This document shows positions 26,399 through 36,882 of a DNA stretch of 64,000 nt, one piece after another. The stretch comes from Actinomyces naeslundii (lineage in GTDB: Bacteria > Actinomycetota > Actinomycetes > Actinomycetales > Actinomycetaceae). The translations under genes and the position numbers were made by a program. The first letter of the stretch is position 1, and every line of letters starts with the position of its first letter. The stretch is taken from contig NZ_MSRR01000011.1 of NCBI RefSeq assembly GCF_001956585.1, forward strand, positions 1 through 64,000. The letters are read 5' to 3'. The notes below the pieces were generated by a model that ran no database searches, was not told the DNA's origin, and saw only the letters and a list, made by a program, of their open reading frames with translations.

Positions 26399-26445
26399 AC
26401 AGCGGCCTGCTGAGCCCGCAAGGTCCCGCAGGTGCTGGAAACGCA

Positions 26446-26487
26446 CGGTGGGCGTCGTCAAGCTGGACTGCTCGACGACGCCCACCG
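26446..26487 (-). terminator. terminator after the iolG-type gene
   Basis: A 14-bp perfect stem (26446-26459 with 26474-26487) with a 14-base loop, 32 bases past the gene's stop. Confidence 0.7.
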
Positions 26488-26518
26488 GCGTCTACCAGGG
26501 GCGTGCTTCGCCCGGGTG

Positions 26519-27508
26519 TCAGTTCAGGCGCACCGGCTGACCGGAGTGGGCCGACTCCGTGGCGGCCTCGGCCAGGCGCAGGGCGGCGATGGCGTCGCCG
26601 ATGCTGGTGGGAGGCGTGGTGCCGGACTCAACGGCCTCGATGAAGGCGCTCAGCTCGATGCGGTAGGCGTCGGCGTAGCGCTCCAGGAAGAAGTCGAGGT
26701 AGGGCTCCTGGGCGTCGGTGACCTCGCCGTTGGACAGGCGCACCGTGGTGGCGCGGATGTTCTCGGCGAACAGGGCGCCCTCGCGTCCCGAGGCCTCGAG
26801 GCGCTGGTCGTAGCCGGAGGAGCAGTGGCGGTTGTTGATAATGGTGGCCACGGCGCCCGAGGTGGCCTTGAGGGTGACGACGGCGGCATCGAAGTCGCCG
26901 GTGTCCTTCAGCGCCGGGTCGAGGTTCTGGCCGGCGGCGTAGACCTCCTCGATCTCGCCCAGGAAGAAGCGGGCGGTGTCGAAGTCGTGGATCGTCATGT
27001 CCCGGAAGATGCCGCCGGAGACCTTGATGTACTCCGCCGGCGGGGCCGCCGGGTCACGGCTGATGATGGTCAGCTGCTCGATGTCGCCGATCCTGCCGGC
27101 CTCGACCGCAGCGCGGGCGGCGGCGAAGCTGGGGTCGAAGCGGCGGTTGAAGCCGAACATGACGGGGACCGTGACGGCGTCGAGCTCGGCCTGGGCGGCC
27201 TCGACGTCCTTCATGTCCAGGGCGATCGGCTTCTCGCACAGCACCGCCTTGCCCGCCTTGGCGGCCGCCAGCAGGTGGGGGATGTGCAGCGGCGTGGGTG
27301 AGCCGACGATGACGGCGTTGATCTCGGGGTCGGCGAAGACCTCCTCGGCGTCCTTGCAGGACCGGGCGCCGTAGGTGGCGGCGAGCTTCTCTGCGGCGTC
27401 CTCGAAGGGGTCGCAGACCAGTGCGAGCTCGGCCTGAGGGTGGGCGGCGATGGTCTTGGCGTGGACGTGGCCGATGCGGCCGGCGCCGATGACGGCGATG
27501 GAGAGCAT
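26519..27508 (-). CDS. iolG: inositol 2-dehydrogenase (IolG type)
   Basis: A 329-residue NAD-dependent Gfo/Idh/MocA enzyme oxidising an inositol to 2-keto-inositol. The Rossmann motif is AVIGAGRIGHVHA; catalytic K93 lies in CEKPIALD. The family-specific ISRDPAAPPAEYIKVSGGIF segment precedes D170 and H174 in FRDMTIHDFDTARFF, and GYDQRLEASGREGA follows. This pattern is that of the subfamily usually named iolG in proteobacteria and actinobacteria, distinct from the Bacillus-type copy at 38070. ATG 27508 has GAAGGAG upstream. It is downstream of the transaldolase-like gene and shares its IolR-type operator at 28861. Confidence 0.92.
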   Translation of the reverse strand: MLSIAVIGAGRIGHVHAKTIAAHPQAELALVCDPFEDAAEKLAATYGARSCKDAEEVFADPEINAVIVGSPTPLHIPHLLAAAKAGKAVLCEKPIALDMKDVEAAQAELDAVTVPVMFGFNRRFDPSFAAARAAVEAGRIGDIEQLTIISRDPAAPPAEYIKVSGGIFRDMTIHDFDTARFFLGEIEEVYAAGQNLDPALKDTGDFDAAVVTLKATSGAVATIINNRHCSSGYDQRLEASGREGALFAENIRATTVRLSNGEVTDAQEPYLDFFLERYADAYRIELSAFIEAVESGTTPPTSIGDAIAALRLAEAATESAHSGQPVRLN

Positions 27509-27641
27509 CCTTGCTCCTTCTGCGTGAGAGATACGTGCGTAGGTGATGGTGTGTGGTGGTGGGGGGGGAGGGCGGGTCGACGGCGCGGAACGTGTCTGAG
27601 CGCGTCGTCGACCCACCCGGTGCGGCGGGTGCCGCCTGCGG

Positions 27642-27671
27642 CCGTCCGGGCCCCCACCGAGACCCGGACGG
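27642..27671 (-). terminator. intercistronic hairpin between transaldolase and iolG
   Basis: CCGTCCGGG (27642-27650) and CCCGGACGG (27663-27671) form a 9-bp stem with a 12-base loop, 15 bases past the transaldolase stop. It may reduce iolG expression or stabilise the upstream mRNA. Confidence 0.5.
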
Positions 27672-27686
27672 ACCCAACCGGATCGA

Positions 27687-28790
27687 TCAGGGCTGGGGCA
27701 TGATGACGTCGCGCACCAGAGCGTCGAGGTCGGCGTCGGCCTGGAGGAAGCCGCGCAGGGTGCGACGGGTGGCGCCGAAGGAGTCGAACTCCTCGGGCGT
27801 CATGCCGTCGGGCTCATAGGCGCGCACGAACTCGGGGATGGACAGGAGCGTCTCCATGATCTCGGGGGCGACGGGCTCGTCGATGCGCTCGACGACCTTG
27901 TAACCGGAGTCGTTGATGAGCTTCTGCCAGGCGAAGGGCGGGGAGACGACCAGGTCGCCGCCCACCAGCTCGGACCACTGCAGCACGTTGCGGAAGGCGG
28001 CCGACAGCACGCGGGCGCGCAGGCCACGGGCCTGGAACTCCTGGTAGGCGCGCTTGAGAGCGGCCACGCCGCCCCACTCCAGGTGGCCGGGGTCGAGGAA
28101 GAGCTTGTCCCGCTTGGCCACGATCTTGAGCCAGTCGTCCAGGCGGCCGCCCATAAGGGTGACGACCGGGCCCATGGTGGAGACGTCCTTGCCTTCGGCC
28201 TCGCGGCGCTTGAGGCCGCGCTCGATGGCCTCACCGGTGGCCACGGCCTGGGGCACCGAGAAGGAGACTGTCACGTTGACCGACACGCCCCGGTAGGTGG
28301 CGTCCTCGATGGCCTTGACGCCCACCGAGGTGGCGGGGATCTTGACGATGATGTTCTTGGCCAGGTTCGAGAACTCCTCGGCCTGGTCGGCCAGGGCCTT
28401 GGCGCTACGGGCCAGGCGCGGGTCGGTCTGCATGGACAGACGGCCGTTGCGCCCCTTGTGCTCCTCGAAGATGGGCTCGAGCAGCTTGGCCGCCTCGATG
28501 CTCATCTCGCGCACGACCTGCCAGCCGATCTCGGACTCGGTGGCCTCGGGCATCTCCTCGGCGAGCTCGGCGATACGGGGGAGCCAGACGTCCTTGCGCT
28601 GGTTGATGCAGGTGTAGGCGATGGTGGGGTTGCAGGTGGCGCCCACGCCGCCGAAGGAGATGGACTGGCGCAGCTCGTCGGGGTCGGCCGAGTCGTTCCA
28701 CAGTGCGGTGGGCGTGTTGCGGGCGGCGTCGAGAAGGGGTCCAGGGGTGTATTCGATGCTCATCGGTTCTGTGCTCTCTTTCGGGTTCAT
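27687..28790 (-). CDS. transaldolase family protein
   Basis: A 367-residue TIM-barrel protein of the transaldolase family (358 residues if it starts at ATG 28763). The first signature is GGVGATCNPTIAYT (about residues 47-60); the Schiff-base lysine is K150 in NIIVKIPAT, followed by GVSVNVTVSFSVPQA. It is longer than small fructose-6-phosphate-aldolase types and differs from the housekeeping pentose-phosphate enzyme in spacing. It is first in an operon with an inositol dehydrogenase and has an IolR-type operator 71 bases upstream. A transaldolase is not part of the classical inositol pathway, so it may cleave or shuttle carbon from a pathway product. Confidence 0.88.
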   Translation of the reverse strand: MNPKESTEPMSIEYTPGPLLDAARNTPTALWNDSADPDELRQSISFGGVGATCNPTIAYTCINQRKDVWLPRIAELAEEMPEATESEIGWQVVREMSIEAAKLLEPIFEEHKGRNGRLSMQTDPRLARSAKALADQAEEFSNLAKNIIVKIPATSVGVKAIEDATYRGVSVNVTVSFSVPQAVATGEAIERGLKRREAEGKDVSTMGPVVTLMGGRLDDWLKIVAKRDKLFLDPGHLEWGGVAALKRAYQEFQARGLRARVLSAAFRNVLQWSELVGGDLVVSPPFAWQKLINDSGYKVVERIDEPVAPEIMETLLSIPEFVRAYEPDGMTPEEFDSFGATRRTLRGFLQADADLDALVRDVIMPQP

Positions 28791-28860
28791 CCGCGTAGGC
28801 GTCCTTGCAGCCGCGGTCCGGTAGCCCCTATTGAAGTGTGTCCGGCGCTGTCTGTCAACA

Positions 28861-28874
28861 ATTGTCAGGACAAA
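28861..28874. promoter_or_regulatory. IolR-type operator, transaldolase-iolG operon
   Basis: ATTGTCAGGACAAA: the complementary core TGTCCTGACA matches the IolR motif perfectly. A minus-strand TTGACA (28853-28858) lies directly next to it and is the likely -35 of this operon. Confidence 0.7.
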
Positions 28875-28927
28875 GATTCCTGGGAGTGGTGACGGCTCCG
28901 CCGCCGGTGCCGCTGCCGGCGGGAGGG

Positions 28928-29680
28928 TTAGCTCGAGAACAGGGAGGTCTCGAAGGTGTAGCGCGAGGCGCGGTAGATGTGCTGGCCGTACTCGATGACG
29001 CGTCCCGACTGGTCGTAGGTGATGCGGGTGGCGGTCAGCAGGGCGGCGCGGCGACGCTCGTGGAGCTGCTCGGCCTCGCGGGTGGTGGCGTTGCGGGCGC
29101 CGATGACCTGCTTGGCGGTGGTGGGGATGATGTCCTGAGTGCGCAGGAGGTCGTAGAGGCCGCCTTTCTCCAGCTCCTCGCGGGTGGGGGCCATGGAGGC
29201 CGGCATGAGGTTGGACAGGACGGCGATCGGCTCCCCGTCGGCGCAGCGGATGCGGGTGCAGGACACGACGGCGGTGCCCTCCTCGACCTCGAGGTGCTCG
29301 GCGGCCTCGGCGTCGGCCTCGTGCTCGGTGTAGTCCAGCACGGTGGTGGAGGTGGCGTGGCCGGCCGCGGAGAGGTCCGCCAGGAGGCTGGTCAGCTGCA
29401 TCGGCCGGTGGACGTGCATGGGGGAGACGATCGTGCCCACACCCCGACGGCGCTTGACCAGGCCGCGGTCCACCAGGTGCTGCAGGGCCTGGCGTGCCGT
29501 GGGACGGGAGACCTCCAGCCGCTTGGCCATGGAGAGCTCGTCCTCGAGCCGGGTGCCGGCCGGCAGGGTGCCGTCAAGGATCAGAGAGGCCAAAGGCTCA
29601 GAAATTTGTGTGTGCAGTGGGGTCTTGGAGTCGCGGTCAATCGTGATGTCGAGGGCGAAAGGGAGTGTTGAATCGGGCAT
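28928..29680 (-). CDS. iolR: GntR/HutC-family regulator, probable inositol repressor
   Basis: A 250-residue repressor. An N-terminal winged helix (about residues 20-85: TPLHTQISEPLASLILDGTL, LSMAKRLEVSRPTARQALQHL, RRRGVGTIV) is joined to a UTRA ligand-binding domain (about 100-245). The ATG at 29680 starts the conserved domain directly. It is divergent from iolC, the same place as iolR in Corynebacterium. The recurring palindrome TTTGTCnnGACAAA fits both HutC-type sites and the IolR motif KGWCHTRACA reported for C. glutamicum. A partial copy in its own promoter region suggests autoregulation. Confidence 0.85.
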   Translation of the reverse strand: MPDSTLPFALDITIDRDSKTPLHTQISEPLASLILDGTLPAGTRLEDELSMAKRLEVSRPTARQALQHLVDRGLVKRRRGVGTIVSPMHVHRPMQLTSLLADLSAAGHATSTTVLDYTEHEADAEAAEHLEVEEGTAVVSCTRIRCADGEPIAVLSNLMPASMAPTREELEKGGLYDLLRTQDIIPTTAKQVIGARNATTREAEQLHERRRAALLTATRITYDQSGRVIEYGQHIYRASRYTFETSLFSS

Positions 29681-29870
29681 GAGATGAGCCTGTGCGTCAG
29701 ACGTGATAATGCCTTGAGCATACGGATGGCTCACTCCGATGTCACGTACCGTCGTCATGGCGACCGCAATGGCGGCAGTGGCGGCAGGTGTCGCCATCGC
29801 CGTCGTGCCTGTTGAGGCGGGTCCCGCGCGGTCGGCGAGCTCGGGTTGACCGCACGATCGTCTGATGCCA

Positions 29871-29884
29871 AATGTTCTAACAAA
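29871..29884. promoter_or_regulatory. IolR-type operator between iolR and iolC
   Basis: AATGTTCTAACAAA; on the other strand the core TGTTAGAACA keeps the palindrome and has one mismatch to the IolR motif (TGTTCTAACA). It lies 106 bases upstream of iolC and 191 bases upstream of iolR. The rest of the 309-base divergent region shows no clear promoter boxes. Confidence 0.5.
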
Positions 29885-29989
29885 TGCTTGACCTGGCGCC
29901 TGACTGTGAGGCAGGCTTCGCAATGACGCCCGGCGCAGGCCCCACTCCTGGAGTCCTGCGGGCCCCAAGGATGTGGAGACGCGATCACC

Positions 29990-31033
29990 GTGACGACAGC
30001 AACGACTGCAACCAGCGAGACGACCGGGGCGGCTGTGCCCGAGACGCGGTCCGAGGACCAGAAGCCGCTTGACGTCCTGACCATTGGACGTTGCGGCATC
30101 GACATCTACCCGCTTCAGGTCGGCGTCGGCCTGGAGGACGTGGAGAGCTTCGGTAAGTTCCTTGGAGGCAGTCCCACCAACGTGGCCGTGGCCGCCGCCC
30201 GCTACGGGCACAGATCTGCCGTCGTCACCGGCGTGGGCAACGATCCCTTCGGGCGCTTCGTGCACACAGAGATGCGCCGTCTGGGAGTCGACGATCGCCA
30301 TGTCGTCACCAAGGCCGCCTACAACACCCCGGTCACCTTCTGCGAGATCTTCCCGCCGGATGACTTCCCCCTCTACTTCTACCGCGAGCCCTCGGCCCCG
30401 GACCTGGAGCTGACCTGGGAGGACCTGCCGCTCGATGCCATTCGTGACGCCTCCATCTTCTGGATCTCGGTGACCGGACTGAGCAAGGAGCCCTCGCGCT
30501 CATCCCACCACGCGGCCCTGGGAGCCCGTGACCGGAAGCGCTTCACGATCGCCGACCTCGACTACCGCCCCATGTTCTGGAAGGACAAGGAGACGGCCCA
30601 CCGGGAGGTCTCCAAGATCCTGCCCAAGGTCACCGTCGCCATCGGTAACCGTGAGGAGTGCGAGGTCGCCGTCGGCGAGAGCGAGCCCGAGCGCGCAGCC
30701 GACGCCCTCCTGGAGGCCGGTGTCGAGCTGGCCATCGTCAAGCAGGGTCTGGAGGGGACGCTGGCCAAGACCCGAGACGAGCGGGTGGAGATGCCCGTGA
30801 CCTCGGTGACCACGAAGAACGGCCTGGGTGCCGGAGACGCCTTCGGTGGGGCCATCTGTCACGGCCTGCTGTCGGGCTGGTCGCTGGAGAAGACCATCTT
30901 CGCGGCCTCCACCGCCGGAGCCATCGTCTCCTCGCGCCTGGAGTGCTCCACTGCCATGCCCACCGAGCCCGAGCTTCTCGAGCTCATGCGCGCCCGCCGC
31001 GACGAGGTCGCCCCGGGTCTGACGGACCTGTGA
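29990..31033 (+). CDS. iolC: 5-dehydro-2-deoxygluconokinase
   Basis: A 347-residue PfkB-family kinase that phosphorylates 2-deoxy-5-keto-gluconate, the fourth step after IolB. Motifs include DVLTIGRCGIDIYPLQ, GGSPTNVAVAAARYG (PfkB signature 1), and GLGAGDAFGGA with the catalytic base D283 (signature 2). A 25-residue Thr/Ala-rich N-terminus precedes the domain; the start is a GTG. It is first in an operon iolC, aldolase candidate, iolB, iolD that ends at the hairpin at 35052. It has the expected length but lacks the C-terminal IolJ-like fusion seen in some proteobacteria. Confidence 0.95.
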   Translation: MTTATTATSETTGAAVPETRSEDQKPLDVLTIGRCGIDIYPLQVGVGLEDVESFGKFLGGSPTNVAVAAARYGHRSAVVTGVGNDPFGRFVHTEMRRLGVDDRHVVTKAAYNTPVTFCEIFPPDDFPLYFYREPSAPDLELTWEDLPLDAIRDASIFWISVTGLSKEPSRSSHHAALGARDRKRFTIADLDYRPMFWKDKETAHREVSKILPKVTVAIGNREECEVAVGESEPERAADALLEAGVELAIVKQGLEGTLAKTRDERVEMPVTSVTTKNGLGAGDAFGGAICHGLLSGWSLEKTIFAASTAGAIVSSRLECSTAMPTEPELLELMRARRDEVAPGLTDL

Positions 31034-31043
31034 GGAGACACTG

Positions 31044-31976
31044 ATGAGCACGACCCCCACCTCCACCCCCTCCGTCTCCGGTACGGCCTCCGGCGGTGGT
31101 CCCAGGCCACTGACGGATGCCGTCACCGAGATCCGGGCCACCGACCCCGGCCGTATCGGACGGGTGCTGGCCCAGCGCCCCCGCGCCGGCCTGGCCGGGG
31201 CCGGGCGCCTCATGGTCATCGCCTGTGACCACCCCGCCCGCGGGGCCCTGGGTGCCGGCGAGCGGCCCCTGGCGATGGCCGACCGTGAGGACCTCCTTCA
31301 GCGCTGCGTGGCGGCACTGTCCCGTCCCGGCGTCAACGGCTTCCTCGGAACCGCCGAGATCATCGAGGACCTGGCTCTCCTGGGAGCCCTGGACGGCAAG
31401 CTCGTCTGGGGCTCGATGAACCGGATCGGTCTCCAGGGCGCCTCCTTCGAGATGGACGACCGTTTCGGCGCCTACGACGTCGAGGGGATCGAGGCCTCGC
31501 ACCTTGACGGCGGCAAGATGCTCACCCGCATCAACTACGCCGACCCCGGCAGCGCCTCCACCCTGAAGTCCAGTGCTGAGGCCATCGACTCCCTGTCCGA
31601 GCGCGGGCTGAACGCCATGATCGAGCCCTTCATCTCCCGCTGGGAGGACGACCGTATCGTCAACGACCTCAGCGAGGAGGCGGTCATCCGCTCCATCTGC
31701 ATCGCTCAGGCGCTGGGGCGCAGCTCGGCACACACCTGGCTCAAGCTGCCCTGCGTGAGTGAGCCCGCCTCGATGCGGCGGGTCATGGCCTCCACATCCC
31801 TGCCCAGCCTCATCCTGGGCGGCGAGGTCTCCGCCGACCCCGAGGCCACTCGGGCCTCCTGGGCCGCGGCCCTCGAGCTGCCGGGCGTCAGGGGCCTGGT
31901 CGTGGGCCGCTCCCTGCTCTACCCCCGCAACGACGACGTCGAGGCCGCCGTCGACGCCGCCGTCGCCCTGCTGTGA
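31044..31976 (+). CDS. Cgl0159-type (beta/alpha)8 protein, candidate DKGP aldolase
   Basis: A 310-residue TIM-barrel protein of the kind found between iolC and iolB in Corynebacterium and other actinobacteria. RLMVIACDHPARGALG near residue 55 resembles the CDHG start of DhnA-type class I aldolases. HTWLKLPCVSEP offers the lysine expected for a Schiff base, and LPSLILGGEVSADP/GLVVGRSLLYP the C-terminal phosphate-binding loops. It starts 10 bases after iolC with a strong ribosome site (GAGGAG). Since no iolJ is present in the window, it is the best candidate for cleaving 2-deoxy-5-keto-gluconate-6-phosphate; that is inference. Confidence 0.85.
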   Translation: MSTTPTSTPSVSGTASGGGPRPLTDAVTEIRATDPGRIGRVLAQRPRAGLAGAGRLMVIACDHPARGALGAGERPLAMADREDLLQRCVAALSRPGVNGFLGTAEIIEDLALLGALDGKLVWGSMNRIGLQGASFEMDDRFGAYDVEGIEASHLDGGKMLTRINYADPGSASTLKSSAEAIDSLSERGLNAMIEPFISRWEDDRIVNDLSEEAVIRSICIAQALGRSSAHTWLKLPCVSEPASMRRVMASTSLPSLILGGEVSADPEATRASWAAALELPGVRGLVVGRSLLYPRNDDVEAAVDAAVALL

Positions 31977-32111
31977 GCGCCTGACACACACGGGCCGCCG
32001 CCCCGGCCCGTAGTCGCCGCAGCCACCGCGACCACCGTCAATCGGCCCCGACCGGACCACAGATACGAGACAATCCGCACGAGTACCACCCAGGAGCTAA
32101 AGGAGCACACC

Positions 32112-33026
32112 ATGGGTCACACCGACCGCCCCGCCCAGCCCGAGACGTCGGGCCAGTCCCGCTACGTCATCCGCGCCGGCGACCTCGCCCACGACAGCTA
32201 CGAGCTCGACCTCACCCCCGACAGGGCCGGCTGGGAGTGGTCCTCCCTGCGAGTGTTGGCGCTCGCCCCCGGCAGCAGCCTGACCGTTCCCGCCGGCGAG
32301 CACGAGTACCTCGTCCTGCCCCTGTCCGGGGGCTGCGCCGTCCAGGCCGGCGGAGAGCGCTTCGAGGTGGCCGGACGCGAGTCGGTCTTCACCGACATCA
32401 CCGACTACGTCTACGTCCCCCGCCGCACCGAGGTGACCCTCACCAGCGCCGGCGGCGCCCGCATCGCCCTGCCCGGTTCCAAGGCCACCGCCGACAAGCC
32501 GCTGCGCTACTGCCCGCGCTCCGAGGTCGGCACCGGCCTGCGCGGCGCCGGACCCTCCTCGCGTCAGGTCAACAACTACGCCCTGGGCAATGACGTCGAG
32601 ACCTCCCACCTGCTGGCCTGCGAGGTCCTCACCCCCGGGGGCAACTGGTCCTCCTACCCGCCCCACAAGCACGACGAGCACTCCGAGGTCGAGCGGGTCC
32701 TGGAGGAGATCTACTACTACGAGGTCCGCTCCGGCGAGGGTGACGCCGAGGGCTTCGCGCTCCAGCGCATCTACCCCTCACCCGGGCACGACATCGACGT
32801 GTGCACCGAGGTCCGCGGCGGCGACGTCGTCGTCATGCCCTACGGGTACCACGGGCCCTCCGTGGCCGCCCCCGGCTACGACCTCTACTACCTCAACGTC
32901 ATGGCCGGCCCCGCCGAGGACTCGGTGTGGCTCATGACCGACGACCCCCACCACACCTGGGTGCGCCAGACCTGGGAGGGGCAGGAGGTCGACCCGCGCC
33001 TGCCCATGACCCCCATGAACGACTAG
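32112..33026 (+). CDS. iolB: 5-deoxy-glucuronate isomerase
   Basis: A 304-residue double-cupin enzyme converting 5-deoxy-glucuronate to 2-deoxy-5-keto-gluconate. Metal-binding cupin histidines and glutamate are visible in SSYPPHKHDEHSEVERVLEEI and VMPYGYHGPSVAAPGYDLYY, and the family end HTWVRQTWEGQEVDPRLP is intact. AAAGGAG precedes the ATG. It lies 135 bases after the aldolase candidate in the iolC operon. Length and domain order are normal. Confidence 0.96.
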   Translation: MGHTDRPAQPETSGQSRYVIRAGDLAHDSYELDLTPDRAGWEWSSLRVLALAPGSSLTVPAGEHEYLVLPLSGGCAVQAGGERFEVAGRESVFTDITDYVYVPRRTEVTLTSAGGARIALPGSKATADKPLRYCPRSEVGTGLRGAGPSSRQVNNYALGNDVETSHLLACEVLTPGGNWSSYPPHKHDEHSEVERVLEEIYYYEVRSGEGDAEGFALQRIYPSPGHDIDVCTEVRGGDVVVMPYGYHGPSVAAPGYDLYYLNVMAGPAEDSVWLMTDDPHHTWVRQTWEGQEVDPRLPMTPMND

Positions 33027-33080
33027 CCGACCCGTCTTTCGACCGCACCCACCACCTGAGAAGAGCAGAGAAGAACCACG

Positions 33081-34988
33081 ATGAGCAACGAAGCCTACGC
33101 CGGCACGATCCGCCTGACGGTCGCCCAGGCCACCATCCGTTTCCTGTCCAACCAGTACTCCGAGCGCGACGGCGTCGAGCAGCGCCTCATCGCCGGTGCC
33201 TTCGGCATCTTCGGCCACGGCAACGTGGCCGGCATCGGCCAGGCCCTCCTGCAGAACGAGATCGCCCGCGCCGACGGCGAGCAGGAGATGCCCTACATCA
33301 TGCCCCGCAACGAGCAGGGACAGGTGCACGCGGCAGCCGCCTTCGCCAAGACCACCAACCGTCTCCAGACCTACATGTGCACGGCCTCCATCGGCCCGGG
33401 CTCCCTCAACATGGTCACCGGCGCCGCCCTGGCCACCACCAACCGCCTGCCGGTGCTGCTGTTCCCCTCCGACCAGTTCGCCACCCGCGTCCCCGACCCC
33501 GTGCTTCAGCAGCTCGAGGACCCCACCAGCCTGGACGTCAGCGTCAACGACGCCTTCCGGCCCGTCTCGCGCTTCTTCGACCGCATCAACCGGCCCGAGC
33601 AGCTCATCCCCTCGCTGCTGAACGCCATGCGCGTGCTCACCGACCCCGCCGAGACCGGCGCGGTCACCGTCGCCATGCCCCAGGACGTCCAGGCCGAGGT
33701 CTTCGACTGGCCCGTGGAGTTCTTCCGCAAGCGCGTGTGGCACGTGCGCCGCCCGGTGCCCGAGCCCGCTGCGCTGGAGCGCGCCGTCGCCCTCATCAAG
33801 GCCGCCAAGCGCCCCCTCATCATCGCCGGCGGAGGCACCATCTACGCCGGCGCCAGCGAGGAGCTGCGCGCCCTGGCCACCGCCACCGGCATCCCGGTGG
33901 GCGACACCCAGGCCGGCAAGGGCGCCATCAACTTCGACCACCCCAGCGCCGTGGGCGGCGTGGGCTCCACCGGGTGCGACTCCGGCAACCACATCGCCGA
34001 CAAGGCCGATCTCATCATCGGCGTGGGCACCCGCTACTCCGACTTCACCACGGCCTCCAAGACCCAGTTCAAGAACCCCGACGTGAAGTTCGTGAACATC
34101 AACGTCACCCCCTTCGACGCCGCCAAGGAGAGTGCGGAGATGGTGGTGGCCGACGCCCGTGAGGCCCTGACCGCCCTGACCGAGGCGCTCGCGGACTACC
34201 ACGTCGACCAGGCCTACTCCGATGAGATCACCGCCGAGAAGGAGGCCTGGCTCAAGGCCACTGAGCGCTGCTACCACCTGGATCACGGGCCCTTGCCCGC
34301 CCAGACCGAGGTCTTCGGCGCCCTCAACGAGCTCATGGGGGAGGAGGACGTGGTCATCAACGCCGCCGGCTCCATGCCCGGCGACCTCCAGGCCCTGTGG
34401 CAGGCCCGCAGCCCGCTGCAGTACCACGTGGAGTACGCCTTCTCCTGCATGGGCTATGAGGTTCCCGCCGCGATGGGTGTCAAGCTCGCCCGGCCAGAGG
34501 CCGAGGTGGTCTCCATCGTGGGTGACGGCACCTACCAGATGCTCCCCATGGAGCTGGCCACCGTGGTCCAGGAGAACATCAAGGTCATCTACGTCCTGCT
34601 GCAGAACTACGGCTTCTGCTCCATCGGTGCGCTCTCGGAGTCCCGCGGCTCCCAGCGCTTCGGCACCAAGTACCGCCAGCGCGGCGAGGGCAGCCACCTG
34701 GCCGATGAGCAGGTCATCGACGGTGTCGACATCGCCGTCAACGCCCGCTCCTGGGGGCTGGACGTCCTCGAGGTCCACACCATCGAGGAGTTCAAGGAGG
34801 CCTACCGCAAGGCCGAGGCCTCCGACCGCCCCACGATGATCCACATCGAGACCGACCTCTACGGCCCCAATCCGCCCGGGTCGAGCTGGTGGGACGTCCC
34901 GGTCTCGGGTGTCTCCGCCCTGGAGTCCACCCAGCGCGCCTACGAGGACTACCAGCGCGACCGCAAGCCCCAGCGTCACTACCTGTAA
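33081..34988 (+). CDS. iolD: 3D-(3,5/4)-trihydroxycyclohexane-1,2-dione hydrolase
   Basis: A 635-residue thiamine-diphosphate enzyme that opens the cyclitol ring to 5-deoxy-glucuronate. The catalytic glutamate is E78 in MPRNEQGQVHAAAAFAK. The middle domain starts near KRPLIIAGGG, and the ThDP/Mg2+ motif GDGTYQMLPMEL begins at residue 481, with YGFCSIGALSESRGSQRFG following as in other IolD proteins. It ends the iolC operon and is followed by an 18-bp-stem terminator. The substrate is made by IolE encoded at 19071. Confidence 0.96.
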   Translation: MSNEAYAGTIRLTVAQATIRFLSNQYSERDGVEQRLIAGAFGIFGHGNVAGIGQALLQNEIARADGEQEMPYIMPRNEQGQVHAAAAFAKTTNRLQTYMCTASIGPGSLNMVTGAALATTNRLPVLLFPSDQFATRVPDPVLQQLEDPTSLDVSVNDAFRPVSRFFDRINRPEQLIPSLLNAMRVLTDPAETGAVTVAMPQDVQAEVFDWPVEFFRKRVWHVRRPVPEPAALERAVALIKAAKRPLIIAGGGTIYAGASEELRALATATGIPVGDTQAGKGAINFDHPSAVGGVGSTGCDSGNHIADKADLIIGVGTRYSDFTTASKTQFKNPDVKFVNINVTPFDAAKESAEMVVADAREALTALTEALADYHVDQAYSDEITAEKEAWLKATERCYHLDHGPLPAQTEVFGALNELMGEEDVVINAAGSMPGDLQALWQARSPLQYHVEYAFSCMGYEVPAAMGVKLARPEAEVVSIVGDGTYQMLPMELATVVQENIKVIYVLLQNYGFCSIGALSESRGSQRFGTKYRQRGEGSHLADEQVIDGVDIAVNARSWGLDVLEVHTIEEFKEAYRKAEASDRPTMIHIETDLYGPNPPGSSWWDVPVSGVSALESTQRAYEDYQRDRKPQRHYL

Positions 34989-35051
34989 GGGCACTACCTG
35001 GAGGGATCGCAGGGTAGGCGCGGAACGGCGTGCAGCTCCTGCGCCAACCGC

Positions 35052-35094
35052 GACGGCGGGGTCCACGGCGGTCAAGGCCGTGGGCCCCGCCGTC
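35052..35094 (+). terminator. terminator of the iolC-iolD operon
   Basis: An 18-bp stem (35052-35069 with 35077-35094, one G-T pair) with a 7-base loop, 63 bases past the iolD stop. Confidence 0.75.
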
Positions 35095-35193
35095 CGCCTT
35101 GGTGCGCGTACGCGGGCTTCTGGCTGGGGCCTCGGGGCGTCGTCGAGGAACGCAGGGGGTCTGGAAGGATCACGATGTGGTCAACGCCCCCAT

Positions 35194-35207
35194 TTTGTTC
35201 TGACAAA
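35194..35207. promoter_or_regulatory. IolR-type operator, iolA
   Basis: TTTGTTCTGACAAA, one base off the full palindrome and extended by a T and an A on the flanks, 157 bases upstream of iolA. Confidence 0.65.
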
Positions 35208-35363
35208 ACGACGTCATCTGCTGCGTAGGACGTTAGGCTGGGGGCACATGCAAGGCGCTGGGCGCCCGACCGGCCCTCCACTGAGACCTTGGTCGGGGTT
35301 GTGCCCGGTTAACCCCATAGGCGGGGACGGGCCCGCGAAACCGACAATCAGGAGTCGATAACG

Positions 35364-36857
<1,494 letters not shown>

Positions 36858-36882
36858 GCGCGGCCGCCCCGCCATCCATCGC

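Noticed and set aside
12947-28790. Sulfoquinovose (sulfo-transaldolase) pathway, suggested by TauE/SafE exporter plus transaldolase
   Set aside because: No sulfoquinovosidase or sulfo-sugar isomerase or sulfolactaldehyde gene was recognised, and the operators tie these genes to an inositol regulator.
32778-35075. 765-codon open frame antisense to iolB/iolD
   Set aside because: It mirrors the iolD codons on the opposite strand; the Gly/Val/His/Asp-rich translation is typical of antisense frames in GC-rich DNA, and iolD is fully recognisable.
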